A DNA stretch of 64,000 nucleotides from Sphingosinicella sp942492965 (GTDB taxonomy: Bacteria; Pseudomonadota; Alphaproteobacteria; Sphingomonadales; Sphingomonadaceae), in the NCBI GenBank assembly GCA_942492965.1, contig OW818656.1, forward strand, positions 1,364,001 through 1,428,000. Reading direction: 5' to 3'. The notes beneath the pieces are model-generated. The model was given only the letters and a program-made list of their open reading frames with translations. It was not told where the DNA came from and ran no database searches. Position numbers and translations under genes: made by a program. Of the stretch, positions 23,841-32,756 are shown in pieces; within the stretch, counting starts at the first letter, position 1; the number at the start of each line of letters is the position of its first letter.

Positions 23841-24449
23841 TCAACGCTTGCGGAAGATGAGCGACAGGTTGTTCGCGGGCATTTCCACGAACGCTTCGAA
23901 ACCGAGGCCGTTCGCTTCGGCCTCGGCCCGCACATCCTCCAGCCTTCTGAGGCCCCAGCGCGCGTCGCGGCCTTTGAGATCGGCATCGAAGGCTTCGTTG
24001 GTGGGTGCGGTCGGCGCGTCGGCGCGGCGGAACGGCCCGTAGATGTAGAGGAGGCCGCCAGAGGCAAGGTGCTCGCCCACGCCGCGCATAAGACCCTCTG
24101 TCGCCGCCCACGGGCTGATGTGCAGCATGTTGATGCAGACCGCGGCATCGATGTGCGCCACCGGCCAGTCTTCCGCCGCCGCGTCGAGCGCAAGCGGGGC
24201 ACGCACATTCGACAAGCCCTCTACCGCCACCCACGCTGCGATTGATTCGCGCGCCTCGGGCGACGGGTCGCTCGGCTGCCAGACGAGTCCCGGCCGCGCC
24301 CGCGCGAAGTGCACGACGTGCTCGCCGGTTCCGCTCGCAACTTCGAGCACCAACCCCGATTCGGGTAACAGCGGCCCCAGTACGCCTAGAATCGGATCCC
24401 GATTACGGGCGGTTGCAGGGGCGAAGCGGCGTGGCGACATATTCGACAT
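23841..24449 (-). CDS. DUF938 SAM-dependent methyltransferase-like protein
   Basis: A 202-residue Rossmann protein of the DUF938 family. Motif I appears as LVLEVASGTGEHVVHFAR, followed by WQPSDPSPEARESI and the DAAVCINMLHISPW segment that is characteristic of DUF938; GGLLYIYGPFRR follows. Substrate unknown. The start at 24449 (MSNMSPRRF) fits the family N-terminus, where RFAPATARNRDPI directly precedes motif I. It starts 25 bases after the stop of the M19 dipeptidase and may be read through from that operon. Confidence 0.85.
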   Translation of the reverse strand: MSNMSPRRFAPATARNRDPILGVLGPLLPESGLVLEVASGTGEHVVHFARARPGLVWQPSDPSPEARESIAAWVAVEGLSNVRAPLALDAAAEDWPVAHIDAAVCINMLHISPWAATEGLMRGVGEHLASGGLLYIYGPFRRADAPTAPTNEAFDADLKGRDARWGLRRLEDVRAEAEANGLGFEAFVEMPANNLSLIFRKR

Positions 24450-24474
24450 CGCTCGCTCATAACAGAAATGCGGA

Positions 24475-25641
24475 TCAATGCTGCGCGGCGTTTTCCTCGG
24501 CGAGACGCAGGACGCGGAGCACGTTGCCGCTCCAGATCTTTTCGATGTCCGCGTCAGAGAATCCCTCGGCGCGCAGGCGCTCGGTGACCTTGGGAAGGCC
24601 GCCGATATCCTCGAGGCCCTTGACGCCGCCGCCGCCGTCCCAGTCCGCGCCGATGCCGACATGGTCGACGCCCGCCACCTTGATGATGTGCAGCAGGCTT
24701 TTCATGAAGGCTTCGAAATCGGTGTTCTGAATCGGCATCACCGCATCGAGCGCGCGCGTTTCGCGCGTCAGCTTCTTCTGTTCCTCGGGCGTCATCGTGC
24801 CGATGTTTTCGAGCTGGCCGAACAGCGCGTTGCGTTCGGGCGTGAAGTTCATCGGGGCGAGGAACACCGTGGTGACGCAGATCACGCCGCCGGCCTCGGC
24901 AAGCTTGCGAATGCGCGCGTCGTCGAGATTGCGGGGCTGGTCCGAAATCGTCTTCGATCCCGAATGCGACAGGATCAGCGGCGTCTTCGACAGCGCCAGC
25001 ATCTGATCGAACGCGGCGTCGGACGAATGGCTGCCATCGATCACGATGCCGAGCCGGTTCATCTCCGCGACCCACTGGCGCCCGAGCGGGCTGAGACCGT
25101 TCCACTGCGGCGTGTCGGTCGAAGAATCGGCGAGCTGGTTGTTTTTGCCGTGCACCGGCCCCGCCATGCGGACGCCGAGATCGTAGAAAGTCTTCAGCAG
25201 CGAGAGGTCTTCGCCGAGCGGGTAGGAGTTCTCTATGCTGAGCCAGCCGAAGCGCTTGCCGGCGGCATCCATGCGCTTCGCATCGGCGGCGGTCGAGATG
25301 AGCGCGATGCGATCCGGGAACTTCGCCAGCGTCGCGCGGATGAGATCGGCGCGGCCGAGCGCGAACGCCTTCGCTTTCGCGAAACCTTCCGCCGTCACGG
25401 GCCCCTGTTCGGTGTAGATGACGAAGAAGCCGCCATCGAGATCGCCTTCGTCCATGCGGCCCATGTCGACCTGAACGAGATCGGTGTCGTAGCTGTGCTT
25501 GTCGCCGAAGCTCCAGCCCTGGCGCGCAAAGTGCATCGGCGTATCGAGGTGGGTATCGAGCGTGAGCGTGCGCTGGTGCAGCGTTTCGGCGTTGGCCGGA
25601 AATGCGGCGGCAAGCAGGATAGAGGCAAGAACACGCTTCAC
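24475..25641 (-). CDS. M19 family membrane dipeptidase (copy 1)
   Basis: A 388-residue protein with a signal peptide (MKRVLASILLAAAFPANA). M19 metal-site motifs are present: LDTHLDTP (His-x-Asp), the bridging Glu in WLSIENSYP, NRLGIVIDGSHSS, PLILSHSGSK and VGIGADWDGGG. M19 (renal-dipeptidase-like) enzymes are binuclear zinc hydrolases of dipeptides, and the bacterial homologues studied favour a D-residue at the C-terminal position. It would act in the periplasm. It is the last structural gene of the scavenging operon, 163 bases downstream of the YkvI-type permease. Confidence 0.9.
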   Translation of the reverse strand: MKRVLASILLAAAFPANAETLHQRTLTLDTHLDTPMHFARQGWSFGDKHSYDTDLVQVDMGRMDEGDLDGGFFVIYTEQGPVTAEGFAKAKAFALGRADLIRATLAKFPDRIALISTAADAKRMDAAGKRFGWLSIENSYPLGEDLSLLKTFYDLGVRMAGPVHGKNNQLADSSTDTPQWNGLSPLGRQWVAEMNRLGIVIDGSHSSDAAFDQMLALSKTPLILSHSGSKTISDQPRNLDDARIRKLAEAGGVICVTTVFLAPMNFTPERNALFGQLENIGTMTPEEQKKLTRETRALDAVMPIQNTDFEAFMKSLLHIIKVAGVDHVGIGADWDGGGGVKGLEDIGGLPKVTERLRAEGFSDADIEKIWSGNVLRVLRLAEENAAQH

Positions 25642-25677
25642 TTCATTTCTCCCTTTTTCATCATCGCGACAGGCCTT

Positions 25678-25720
25678 GCCGGTCGATCGGGTCCGAAAAT
25701 ATCGTCCCGGATCGACCGGC
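25678..25720 (-). other. Intercistronic hairpin upstream of M19 copy 1
   Basis: GCCGGTCGATC (25678-25688) and GATCGACCGGC (25710-25720) are perfect 11-bp inverted repeats, extendable by three pairs across a bulge. They sit in the 163-base gap between the YkvI-type permease and M19 copy 1. No T-run follows on the minus strand, so it may stabilise or partly uncouple the downstream message. Nothing else is recognised in the gap. Confidence 0.5.
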
Positions 25721-25804
25721 GCACGCTCGCCGAGTTTGGAAGCCCGAGGCCCTGGGACAGCGACGGGTTATCGCTCCTGGCGATCGCGATGGGTATGGTA
25801 TTTC

Positions 25805-26920
25805 TTACGCCGCCGTCGCCCGGCTCCTGACGATCTTTGCAACGCCGAGCGTGAGCAGCGGCACGACGAACACCGCAAGCATGATGTAGCCGAACGCGCC
25901 GTAGCCCGATGCGATGAGATCGATAAGGCCGACCCGTGCGGCGACGAAGCCGCAGACGAGCAGAACCGCCGCCGAAACCCCAAGACGGGCAAGCGGCGTA
26001 AAGCGCTTGCCGCGCGTTTCCGCGACACCGGCAATGCGCTCGTTGAGCGAGGTGATGATGCCCACGCCCGTTTCAAGCAGCGCGCAGAAGATCATCAGCT
26101 GAAACACGATCTGAAGCCAGGGCGCTTCCATCCGGCGCAGCAGGAAATCGGACGGCAACGCGACATTCGCGATTTCAGGGTAGAACGCGACCATGCAGAG
26201 GAAGAAGACGATCGCCGGAATCATCGCGAGCGGACCGGCGACCACCCCCGCGATCACCGCATCGCGCGGCCGTGTGAAGTTCGTCACGAACGAAAGCACG
26301 GCAATCGCGCCGACCACGTTGTAGCTGGCGTACGTCAGGCCGCCCATGACCCAGCCTGTCGTGGGAACATCGAGCGCCAGAGACGGCGCGATCCTGTCTC
26401 CGAACGTCGACAGCGCGAGCACGAGGAACACCGCGTAGGTCAAATAGATGAAGCTCGAGGCATATTTGAAGACGTGCTCCACGCCCGCATTGCCAAAACT
26501 TGCCGTCGCGGCGATCGCGAAGACGAGGAAGAGCGTGCCGACAATCTGCGGCAGGCCGAACACCTCCGCGCCGATCGTGCCCGCCGCCGCCGCAACGACC
26601 GCCAGAATGAGCACCAGCAATGCCAGATAGGCGATTTCGAACACCACCCAGCCCGGCCCGAGCAAGCCCTTGAAGAAGTCGCGGTAGTTGTAGAGCGAAA
26701 ATCGATACGAAAACAGGAACGTCACCGCGCACACGGCGCTCCAGACGACCATGGCAAGCAGTATGCCCATCAGCCCGCCGAAGGGCCCGCTGCCCAGAAA
26801 GAATTCGGCAAGCTCGCGGCCCGTCGCATAGCCGCCGCCGATGACGACGCCCTTGAAGATAAGGCCCGGTAGCAGGAAACGCTGGAACCACGACGGCTGT
26901 GTGGTTGTCGTGGCTGTCAT
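25805..26920 (-). CDS. YkvI-like inner-membrane permease
   Basis: A 371-residue polytopic protein with about ten hydrophobic helices. The N-terminal helix FKGVVIGGGYATGRELAEFFLGSGPFGGLMG, with its unwound Gly-rich break, is the hallmark of the YkvI/COG3949 branch of the LeuT/APC transporter fold. The family is uncharacterised, but the fold predicts ion-coupled amino-acid uptake. It lies between the DUF1611 (DgcN-like) gene and an M19 dipeptidase, which fits import of an amino acid released from peptides. ATG 26920 is used, five bases after the preceding stop; a TTG one codon earlier is possible. Confidence 0.8.
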   Translation of the reverse strand: MTATTTTQPSWFQRFLLPGLIFKGVVIGGGYATGRELAEFFLGSGPFGGLMGILLAMVVWSAVCAVTFLFSYRFSLYNYRDFFKGLLGPGWVVFEIAYLALLVLILAVVAAAAGTIGAEVFGLPQIVGTLFLVFAIAATASFGNAGVEHVFKYASSFIYLTYAVFLVLALSTFGDRIAPSLALDVPTTGWVMGGLTYASYNVVGAIAVLSFVTNFTRPRDAVIAGVVAGPLAMIPAIVFFLCMVAFYPEIANVALPSDFLLRRMEAPWLQIVFQLMIFCALLETGVGIITSLNERIAGVAETRGKRFTPLARLGVSAAVLLVCGFVAARVGLIDLIASGYGAFGYIMLAVFVVPLLTLGVAKIVRSRATAA

Positions 26921-26925
26921 CAATA

Positions 26926-27960
26926 TTATCCCAGGCAGTTGTCGACGAGTTTCTGGAAAGCCGCACCGCCGCGGATCGGGTCCGCAACCGGGAGGCCGAG
27001 GCGCTTGCTTTCCGCTTCCATGAGGGCTTCGGCTGCGGCGGCGTCCATGCCGCTGGTATTGAATGCGATACCCGCGCAGCGGATCGCCGGGTTGGTGCGG
27101 CGGCCCAGCAGCAGGTTGAGCTCGATCGTCTCTTCAAGGCTCGGGATCGCATAGCCCGGCGCGCCGATGATCTCCGCGCGCCCCGGCTGGTGGCACACGA
27201 CGATCACGTCGGGCTGGCTGCCGTGCAGAAGACCGAGAGATACGGCTGCATACGCAGGGTGAAACAGCGAGCCCTGCCCCTCGATCACGTCCCAATGATC
27301 TGGCGCTGCGTCCGGGCTCAGCACCTCGGCGGCGCCCGCCTCGAAGTCCGACACCACGGCATCCATCGGGATACCGCCGCCCGCGATCATGATACCGGTC
27401 TGTCCCGTGGCGCGGAAATCGGCGTCCACGCCGCGCTCCGCAAACGCGTTTGCGAGCGACAGCGCCGTGTATTTCTTGCCGAGCGCGCAGTCCGTTCCCA
27501 CCGTCAGCAGGCGCTTGCCGGTCCGCTTGCGGCCGGTGCCCACCGGCAGACCCGCCGGCGGGACGCGCACGTCGATCAGGCGCCGGCCGTGCTTCGCCGC
27601 CGCCTCGGCAAGCTCGGGAACGTCCCCGAGCCGGACATGCATACCGCTGATGAGATCAAGGCCAGCCTCAAGCGCTTCCACGAGCGCGGGCACCCACGAC
27701 GGCGCAATGATCCCGCCGCCAGGCGCAACGCCGATCACCATCGACCGCGCGCCACGCGCATAACCTTCCGCAGGCGTCAGCTCAGCCAGACCCGCCGTCA
27801 CCGTTCCCGCCGCAAGCCGATACTCCCCCACGCACTTGTCGCCCGCCCAGTCGCGAAGACCGAACGCCGTTTTCGCGTAACCACTTTCTACAATGTCCCC
27901 CAGAAACAGCAAATACGGAGTCGGAAGCCGAAGCTGGGCATTACCGGGGAAAGACGACAT
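26926..27960 (-). CDS. dgcN: DUF1611 family protein, DgcN-like N-acetyltransferase
   Basis: A 344-residue protein. DUF1611 features are TPYLLFLGDIVESGYAKTAFGLRDW, VIGVAPGGGIIAPSW, a P-loop-like GTDCALGKKYTALSLANAF and DHWDVIEGQGSLFHPAYAAVS. A DUF1611 subgroup, DgcN, was reported to N-acetylate D-glutamate before racemisation by the enolase-superfamily enzyme DgcA. A DgcA-like gene lies 4.8 kb upstream on the same strand, which supports that reading. DUF1611 also includes proteins without assigned substrates, so the symbol is provisional. ATG at 27960 or 27966 may be used; neither has a strong ribosome site. It follows the TonB receptor by about 28 bases. Confidence 0.7.
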   Translation of the reverse strand: MSSFPGNAQLRLPTPYLLFLGDIVESGYAKTAFGLRDWAGDKCVGEYRLAAGTVTAGLAELTPAEGYARGARSMVIGVAPGGGIIAPSWVPALVEALEAGLDLISGMHVRLGDVPELAEAAAKHGRRLIDVRVPPAGLPVGTGRKRTGKRLLTVGTDCALGKKYTALSLANAFAERGVDADFRATGQTGIMIAGGGIPMDAVVSDFEAGAAEVLSPDAAPDHWDVIEGQGSLFHPAYAAVSLGLLHGSQPDVIVVCHQPGRAEIIGAPGYAIPSLEETIELNLLLGRRTNPAIRCAGIAFNTSGMDAAAAEALMEAESKRLGLPVADPIRGGAAFQKLVDNCLG

Positions 27961-27988
27961 GTGCATGGGGACCAGTCTGTTCTCTTGG

Positions 27989-30178
27989 CTAGAATGAAAG
28001 ATCGAGTGCGACACCGACAGTTCGGGGCTGCAGTGGAGTTACACCGATGGCGTAAGGCGTACCGAGACCATCCGTAAGCATATCGCGCGTGATCGCAGCC
28101 TGCTTGTCGGTGACGTTGCGGGCATAGGCACGGATCGTGATGCTCTCATCGAGTGTCAGCGCGGCGTTGAGATCGAGCGCGGTATAGCTCTTCGCCCAGA
28201 CCGCGTTGGGATCGCTCTCCACAGCCGACAGACGCCTGCCAGTATGGCGCAAGCCGCCCCCGATCCGCAGCGACGCAGTGTCGTCGATATCAAAGGTATA
28301 ATCGGCGGTTAGCGACCCGCTCCACTTCGGGATGCGGGGAAGTCGGTCGCCGTCGAAGCCACCGACTGACGGCGGCGTATCGGACGTGAGCTTCGCATCC
28401 GTGTAGGCGCCGGTCGCACCGAGCGCGAGTCCCGCCACGGGACGCCACTGAAGCGACGCCTCAAGGCCTTGACTACGCGCGCTGCCGGCGTTCGCGAGAC
28501 CACTGACACCGTTGAAGTCTACGGAAAGCTGGATGTCCTTCCAATCCATGTAGAAAGCGGCAAGGTCCACCGTCAGCGTCCGATCGAACAGGATCGACTT
28601 CAGGCCCACCTCGTAATTGACGAGCGAGTCCGATCCAACCGTCGGCTCGACGCCCGGCAGCGTCACATTCGGGCCACCCGGACGGTAACCACTGGCGACA
28701 CGCGCGTAGAGCATGGTGTCGTCGTTCACATGGAACTGCGGGCTGAGGCTGTAGGTAAGCACGCTTTCGGAAGAACGGCCTGGATTGTTGGCCGTTGGCA
28801 AGATTGCACCTTCGCTGATTTGGCGGAACTTCTGCTTGTTCTTCGCCCAGCGAAGACCGCCAGTAATGTCGAACGACTCGCTAAACCGATACGTAACGTT
28901 ACCGAACACCGCATATTCGCGGTACTTGCTCGGCAGTTCGGCAATAGCGAGCGGATCAAGGCCCGGAATGGATGTGCCATCCATGAAGTAGGAATTGGCG
29001 AGCTGTTTGTTGTCGCTGTTTTCGTAGGTATAGAAGCCGCCGACCATCCATTCGAAGTTGCCGCTGCTCGGCGAGGTCAGACGAACCTCCTGCGTCCATT
29101 TCTTGAGATTGAGGCGCAGCGTGAAGGGCGAAAGGCCCGGCTCGGGCAGACCGAACAGCGGGAACAGCGTGCCGTAAAGACGGCTGGCATCCTGGATCTG
29201 CAGCGTCTTCATACGACTATACGTCGTTGCCGAAGTCAGCGTTGCAAAATCGAAATCATAATCGATCGTCGAGGCGTAATACTGAATCTTCTTGCGGAAC
29301 TTCTCGTCGAGATAGTTCCAGTTCGACATACCATCGCCGATACGCTCGTCGGTCACGAGATCTTCGACGACGTTCGCATTGCCGTCCGCATCGATCGTCT
29401 GCCACATACCCGACAGACGCACTGAAAGCGCCTCGTCGGGCTGCCACAGCAGGCTGACACGGGCGCCTTCCTGCCAATAGCCGTTCTGGTCTTTCTTTCC
29501 GGTCTGGACGTTGTCCACATAGCCCGGCGTATCGCGGTAGGCATAGCTCGCGCTGATGCCGAGCTTGCCCGGAACGAGCGCCGCATTCACCATGCCCTGC
29601 ACGGCGTAACCGACATCGTCCGCATGATCGATCGTGAAGACCTCGCCGCCGACCTTGCCGGAAAAGCCGTCAAGACTGGGCGTGACCGTCACGTACTTGA
29701 GCAGACCGCCGATCGAGCTGGCGCCGTAGAGCGTCCCCTGCGGGCCGCGCAGGATTTCGATGCGTTGGATGTCGTAGGGCAGCAGATCGAGCGCGAACAC
29801 GGCACTTCGCGCATAAAGGCTGCTCGATCCCACAGGCGCATCGTCGAGATAGGTGCCAACGGTCTGGCTTGGACCGACCGGCGCCACGCCGCGTAGCGAG
29901 ATCGTCGATTGCCCCGGCGTACCGGTGCTGTCGACCTGCAAGCCCGGCGTGTACGCACCAAAATCGACGAGCTGCACAGCGCCCGATTGCTGTAAGTTTT
30001 CTCCCGAAAGAACGCTGATCGAAATCGGCACGTCCTGCAGATTCTCGGTGCGCTTCTGCGCGGTCACGATAATTTCACCGGCCTCAACATCGGCTTCCTG
30101 CGCAGATGCGAATGATGCCGAAAGGACAAGTCCGATGGCAGTCGTGGCGACGAGCCCGCCGCGCGTGCGTATTGTCAT
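27989..30178 (-). CDS. TonB-dependent receptor of the peptide-scavenging operon
   Basis: A 729-residue outer-membrane receptor. It has a signal peptide (LVATTAIGLVLSASFASA), the TonB box region VEAGEIIVTAQKR, a plug with VPISISVLSGENLQ and IEILRGPQGTLYGASSIGGLLKYVT, and a barrel ending in VGVALDLSF. It is the only outer-membrane gate in the operon, placed between an M19 dipeptidase and the DgcN-like gene, so it likely imports the peptide or conjugate that the periplasmic hydrolases cut. Codon use looks somewhat more AT-rich than its neighbours by eye. Confidence 0.9.
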   Translation of the reverse strand: MTIRTRGGLVATTAIGLVLSASFASAQEADVEAGEIIVTAQKRTENLQDVPISISVLSGENLQQSGAVQLVDFGAYTPGLQVDSTGTPGQSTISLRGVAPVGPSQTVGTYLDDAPVGSSSLYARSAVFALDLLPYDIQRIEILRGPQGTLYGASSIGGLLKYVTVTPSLDGFSGKVGGEVFTIDHADDVGYAVQGMVNAALVPGKLGISASYAYRDTPGYVDNVQTGKKDQNGYWQEGARVSLLWQPDEALSVRLSGMWQTIDADGNANVVEDLVTDERIGDGMSNWNYLDEKFRKKIQYYASTIDYDFDFATLTSATTYSRMKTLQIQDASRLYGTLFPLFGLPEPGLSPFTLRLNLKKWTQEVRLTSPSSGNFEWMVGGFYTYENSDNKQLANSYFMDGTSIPGLDPLAIAELPSKYREYAVFGNVTYRFSESFDITGGLRWAKNKQKFRQISEGAILPTANNPGRSSESVLTYSLSPQFHVNDDTMLYARVASGYRPGGPNVTLPGVEPTVGSDSLVNYEVGLKSILFDRTLTVDLAAFYMDWKDIQLSVDFNGVSGLANAGSARSQGLEASLQWRPVAGLALGATGAYTDAKLTSDTPPSVGGFDGDRLPRIPKWSGSLTADYTFDIDDTASLRIGGGLRHTGRRLSAVESDPNAVWAKSYTALDLNAALTLDESITIRAYARNVTDKQAAITRDMLTDGLGTPYAIGVTPLQPRTVGVALDLSF

Positions 30179-30213
30179 TGTCCCAGTCCTCTCCCAGTTT
30201 TATCGCCCGGACT

Positions 30214-31362
30214 TCATGCCCAGGTCGCACCCAACAGCCGCCTGAAATTCCCCCCCAGGATGGCCGTGATGTTCTCGTTCGAATATTTGCGGCGGATGAG
30301 TTCCTCGACGAGGTCGTAGGTCTTCATCGGGTGGTCGAAGCCGTCGGTGTCGATCTTGTCGCGGAACGCGTAGCTCGACTTGTAGCCGGCCTTCAGCATC
30401 TTGTACTGATCGGCGGGCATGTCGTCGTAGCCGTTGAGATCGGCATCCGAACCGATGCCGACGTGATCAACGCCGATCAACTTCACGACATGATCGATGT
30501 GATCGACCACGTTCACGATCGTCGTCGGCTCCTTTTCGCTGACGAACATGCGCACGCCGGTGACACCCATCACGCCGCCCTTCGCGCCGAGCGCCTTGAT
30601 CGCCTCGTCCGTCTTGACGCGCGGGTGATTGACGAGCGCGCGGCAATTGCTGTGCGTGATCGCGATGGGTTTGGGCGAAATGGCGATGGCGTCGAGCGTC
30701 GTGCGGTCGCCGCAGTGCGAGACATCGACGAGCATCCCGACCTTGTTCATCGCCTCGATGATCGCCGCGCCGAAATCGGTGACGCCGCCATCCACGCGCT
30801 CGGTGCTGCCCGAGCCGAGCAGGTTCTGGCTGTTGTAGGTGAGCTGCGAGCAGCGCTGGCCGATTTCGTAGAACGCCTTCACGTCTTCCACCTTGCGGAA
30901 GTGCTCGGAATTCTGGACGCCCATGATAACGGCGCACTTGCCTTCACGCTTGGCGCGATCGAGATCCTCGGCCTTGCCGACGAGCGAGAACACATGCGCG
31001 TTGCGGCCCGCAAAGCCCTGCCACGCGGCGATCCAGCCCAGCGTTTCGGCATAGGCGTCCGGGCCGCCGGTCCCGACGGCATTGTGGAAACCGGTGATGC
31101 CGCTCGCGCGGAAATCGGCGGCGTCCTTCTCGCTAAGCGGGTTCGCGTAATATTCGGACCGGAAATCGATCTTCAGCGGCGCGAGCATATCGATGACGAG
31201 CGATTGCTTGACGAGATCGACAGCGCGCTTCGAATAGGCCTTCGTCGCCGCGGCGTGGGCGCGGAACATGCCCGTATTGATCATCGGAAAACCGGTGACG
31301 GTAGCTGCTGCAACCGCGCCGCCGATCAGCTGACGCCGTGAAACCCCGGGCAACGTAGCCAT
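30214..31362 (-). CDS. M19 family dipeptidase with Tat signal (copy 2)
   Basis: A 382-residue protein. The N-terminus SRRQLIGGAVAAATVTG is a twin-arginine signal, suggesting folded, metal-loaded export. M19 landmarks include VIDMLAPLKIDF, the SEHF segment in VIMGVQNSEHF, GMLVDVSHCGDRTTLDA, PIAITHSNCRALVNHPR and HVGIGSDADLNG. Like other M19 enzymes it should hydrolyse dipeptides at a binuclear zinc site; it is distinct in sequence from copies 1 and 3, so specificity probably differs. It is the promoter-proximal gene of the five-gene operon running to 24475, behind a TTGACA promoter with CCTGAT operator-like repeats. Confidence 0.9.
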   Translation of the reverse strand: MATLPGVSRRQLIGGAVAAATVTGFPMINTGMFRAHAAATKAYSKRAVDLVKQSLVIDMLAPLKIDFRSEYYANPLSEKDAADFRASGITGFHNAVGTGGPDAYAETLGWIAAWQGFAGRNAHVFSLVGKAEDLDRAKREGKCAVIMGVQNSEHFRKVEDVKAFYEIGQRCSQLTYNSQNLLGSGSTERVDGGVTDFGAAIIEAMNKVGMLVDVSHCGDRTTLDAIAISPKPIAITHSNCRALVNHPRVKTDEAIKALGAKGGVMGVTGVRMFVSEKEPTTIVNVVDHIDHVVKLIGVDHVGIGSDADLNGYDDMPADQYKMLKAGYKSSYAFRDKIDTDGFDHPMKTYDLVEELIRRKYSNENITAILGGNFRRLLGATWA

Positions 31363-31377
31363 CGCCTCTCTCCCCTA

Positions 31378-31433
31378 CCTGATGATTATCCTGATCAGGA
31401 TTACTAGTCCTGATCGGAAAATTGTCAATCAGG
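31378..31433 (-). promoter_or_regulatory. Promoter with five CCTGAT half-sites before M19 copy 2
   Basis: On the minus strand a perfect -35 box TTGACA (31428-31423) is followed after 17 bases by AGTAAT (31405-31400), giving a start near 31393. CCTGAT or its complement ATCAGG occurs at 31378-31383, 31390-31395, 31394-31399 (together the palindrome ATCCTGATCAGGAT), 31409-31414 and 31428-31433. The last two flank the -35 box as an inverted pair with a 13-base spacer. The same arrangement recurs at 35868-35892 beside the XRE-cupin gene. Confidence 0.7.
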
Positions 31434-31446
31434 GATCACGCCGCCG

Positions 31447-32730
31447 TTACTGGACGGGCTTGGCGACAGCGCCGCCCTTCATCACGAATGCCGTGGTTTC
31501 CAGCGCCCTGATGTTGGTGAGCGGATCGCCCTTCACAGCGACGATATCCGCCGCCTTGCCGGGCGCGAGCGTGCCGATTTCGTTCGACAACCCGGCATGA
31601 TCTGCAGCCCACACCGTTGCTGCACGGATCGTTTCCAGCGGGGTCATCCCCGCTTCGACCATCAGCGCGAATTCCTGCGCATTGTCGCCGTGCGCGGAAA
31701 CACCGGAATCGGTGCCGAACGCGATCTTCACGCCCGCCTTGTGCGCGCGGCGTAGCGCATCGACCATCAATGGCCCGACCTGACGCGCCTTGGCGCGCAC
31801 CGGCGCGGGCATCCATTCCGCGGTTTCCGCACGCTTCTTCACCGTGTCGCCGGCGAGCAGCGTCGGCACCAGATAGCTGCCCTTCGCCTTGAAGAGCTTG
31901 ATGGATTCAGCATCGAGGTAGGTGCCGTGCTCGATCGAATCGACACCGGCGCGAAGCGCGGCGTTGACGCCGTCCGTACCATGCGCGTGCGCCGCCACCT
32001 TGCGGCCGAGCCGGTGCGCGGTTTCCACGAGCGAAGTGAGTTCCGCGTCGCTCATCTGCTGGCCGAGACCGGCGGCGGTGTTCGACATCACGCCGCCCGT
32101 GGAGGCCGTCTTGATGACATCGGCGCCGCTCTGAATCGCCTGACGCACCGCGCGCGCGCAATCATCGGCGCCCGAGCACAAGGTCGGCGAGCGGTAGAGA
32201 TCGAGGATTTCCTGACGGTAGCCGTGGATGTCGCCGTGGCCGCCGTGCGCGGCGACGCCGCCCGCCGCGATGATGCGCGGTCCTTCGACCTTGCCCGCCG
32301 CGATGGCGTTGCGGAGGCCGTATATGGCCTGCGGCTCGCCGCCGAGATCGATCACGGTCGTGAACCCGGCACGCAGCGTGCGTCCGGCGAAGACGACGCC
32401 GTCGAACGCCGAATCCGTCGCCGATTTGCTGAGCGCCTCGCTACGCTCGTTCGGATTGGATTCGCCCGTGATGTGGACATGACTGTCGATGAAGCCCGGC
32501 ATCACGAAGGCGTCGCGCAGATCGACGACCTTGCCCTCGCCCACATAGCCGTCGCGAATTTCGGCGATGCGGCCGTCCTTGACGACGATGGTTTTCGCCG
32601 TCTCGACCCGGCCGGTGCCGGGGTCTGCAAGCAGGCGGCCCGCCTGAATGTAAGTGGCAGGGCTATCGGCCGCAGCCAGTGCCGGAACCGTCGCGGCTGC
32701 AAGCAGCAGCCCGCAAAGAACAGACTTCAT
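31447..32730 (-). CDS. Amidohydrolase-superfamily peptidase (COG1228 type)
   Basis: A 427-residue exported metal hydrolase. It has a signal peptide (MKSVLCGLLLAAATVPALA), the HxH strand VMPGFIDSHVHITGES, a Lys in DVIKTASTGGV that could be carboxylated, His in KVAAHAHGTDG and DSIEHGTYL, and the final Asp in KIAFGTDSGVSAHGDN. Members of this COG1228 branch characterised from sphingomonad-like and Caulobacter sources are binuclear zinc dipeptidases (for example Xaa-Pro or Xaa-Lys/Arg). It follows the DgcA-like gene by 26 bases and is the last gene of the first operon. The start at 32730 opens directly into the signal peptide. Confidence 0.87.
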   Translation of the reverse strand: MKSVLCGLLLAAATVPALAAADSPATYIQAGRLLADPGTGRVETAKTIVVKDGRIAEIRDGYVGEGKVVDLRDAFVMPGFIDSHVHITGESNPNERSEALSKSATDSAFDGVVFAGRTLRAGFTTVIDLGGEPQAIYGLRNAIAAGKVEGPRIIAAGGVAAHGGHGDIHGYRQEILDLYRSPTLCSGADDCARAVRQAIQSGADVIKTASTGGVMSNTAAGLGQQMSDAELTSLVETAHRLGRKVAAHAHGTDGVNAALRAGVDSIEHGTYLDAESIKLFKAKGSYLVPTLLAGDTVKKRAETAEWMPAPVRAKARQVGPLMVDALRRAHKAGVKIAFGTDSGVSAHGDNAQEFALMVEAGMTPLETIRAATVWAADHAGLSNEIGTLAPGKAADIVAVKGDPLTNIRALETTAFVMKGGAVAKPVQ

Positions 32731-32756
32731 GATCTTCCCCCTCAAATCGGCTTCGT

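Noticed and set aside
27989..30178. Horizontal transfer of the TonB receptor based on composition
   Set aside because: It looks slightly more AT-rich by eye, but there are no integrase, IS or repeat boundaries, and the gene is embedded in a coherent operon.
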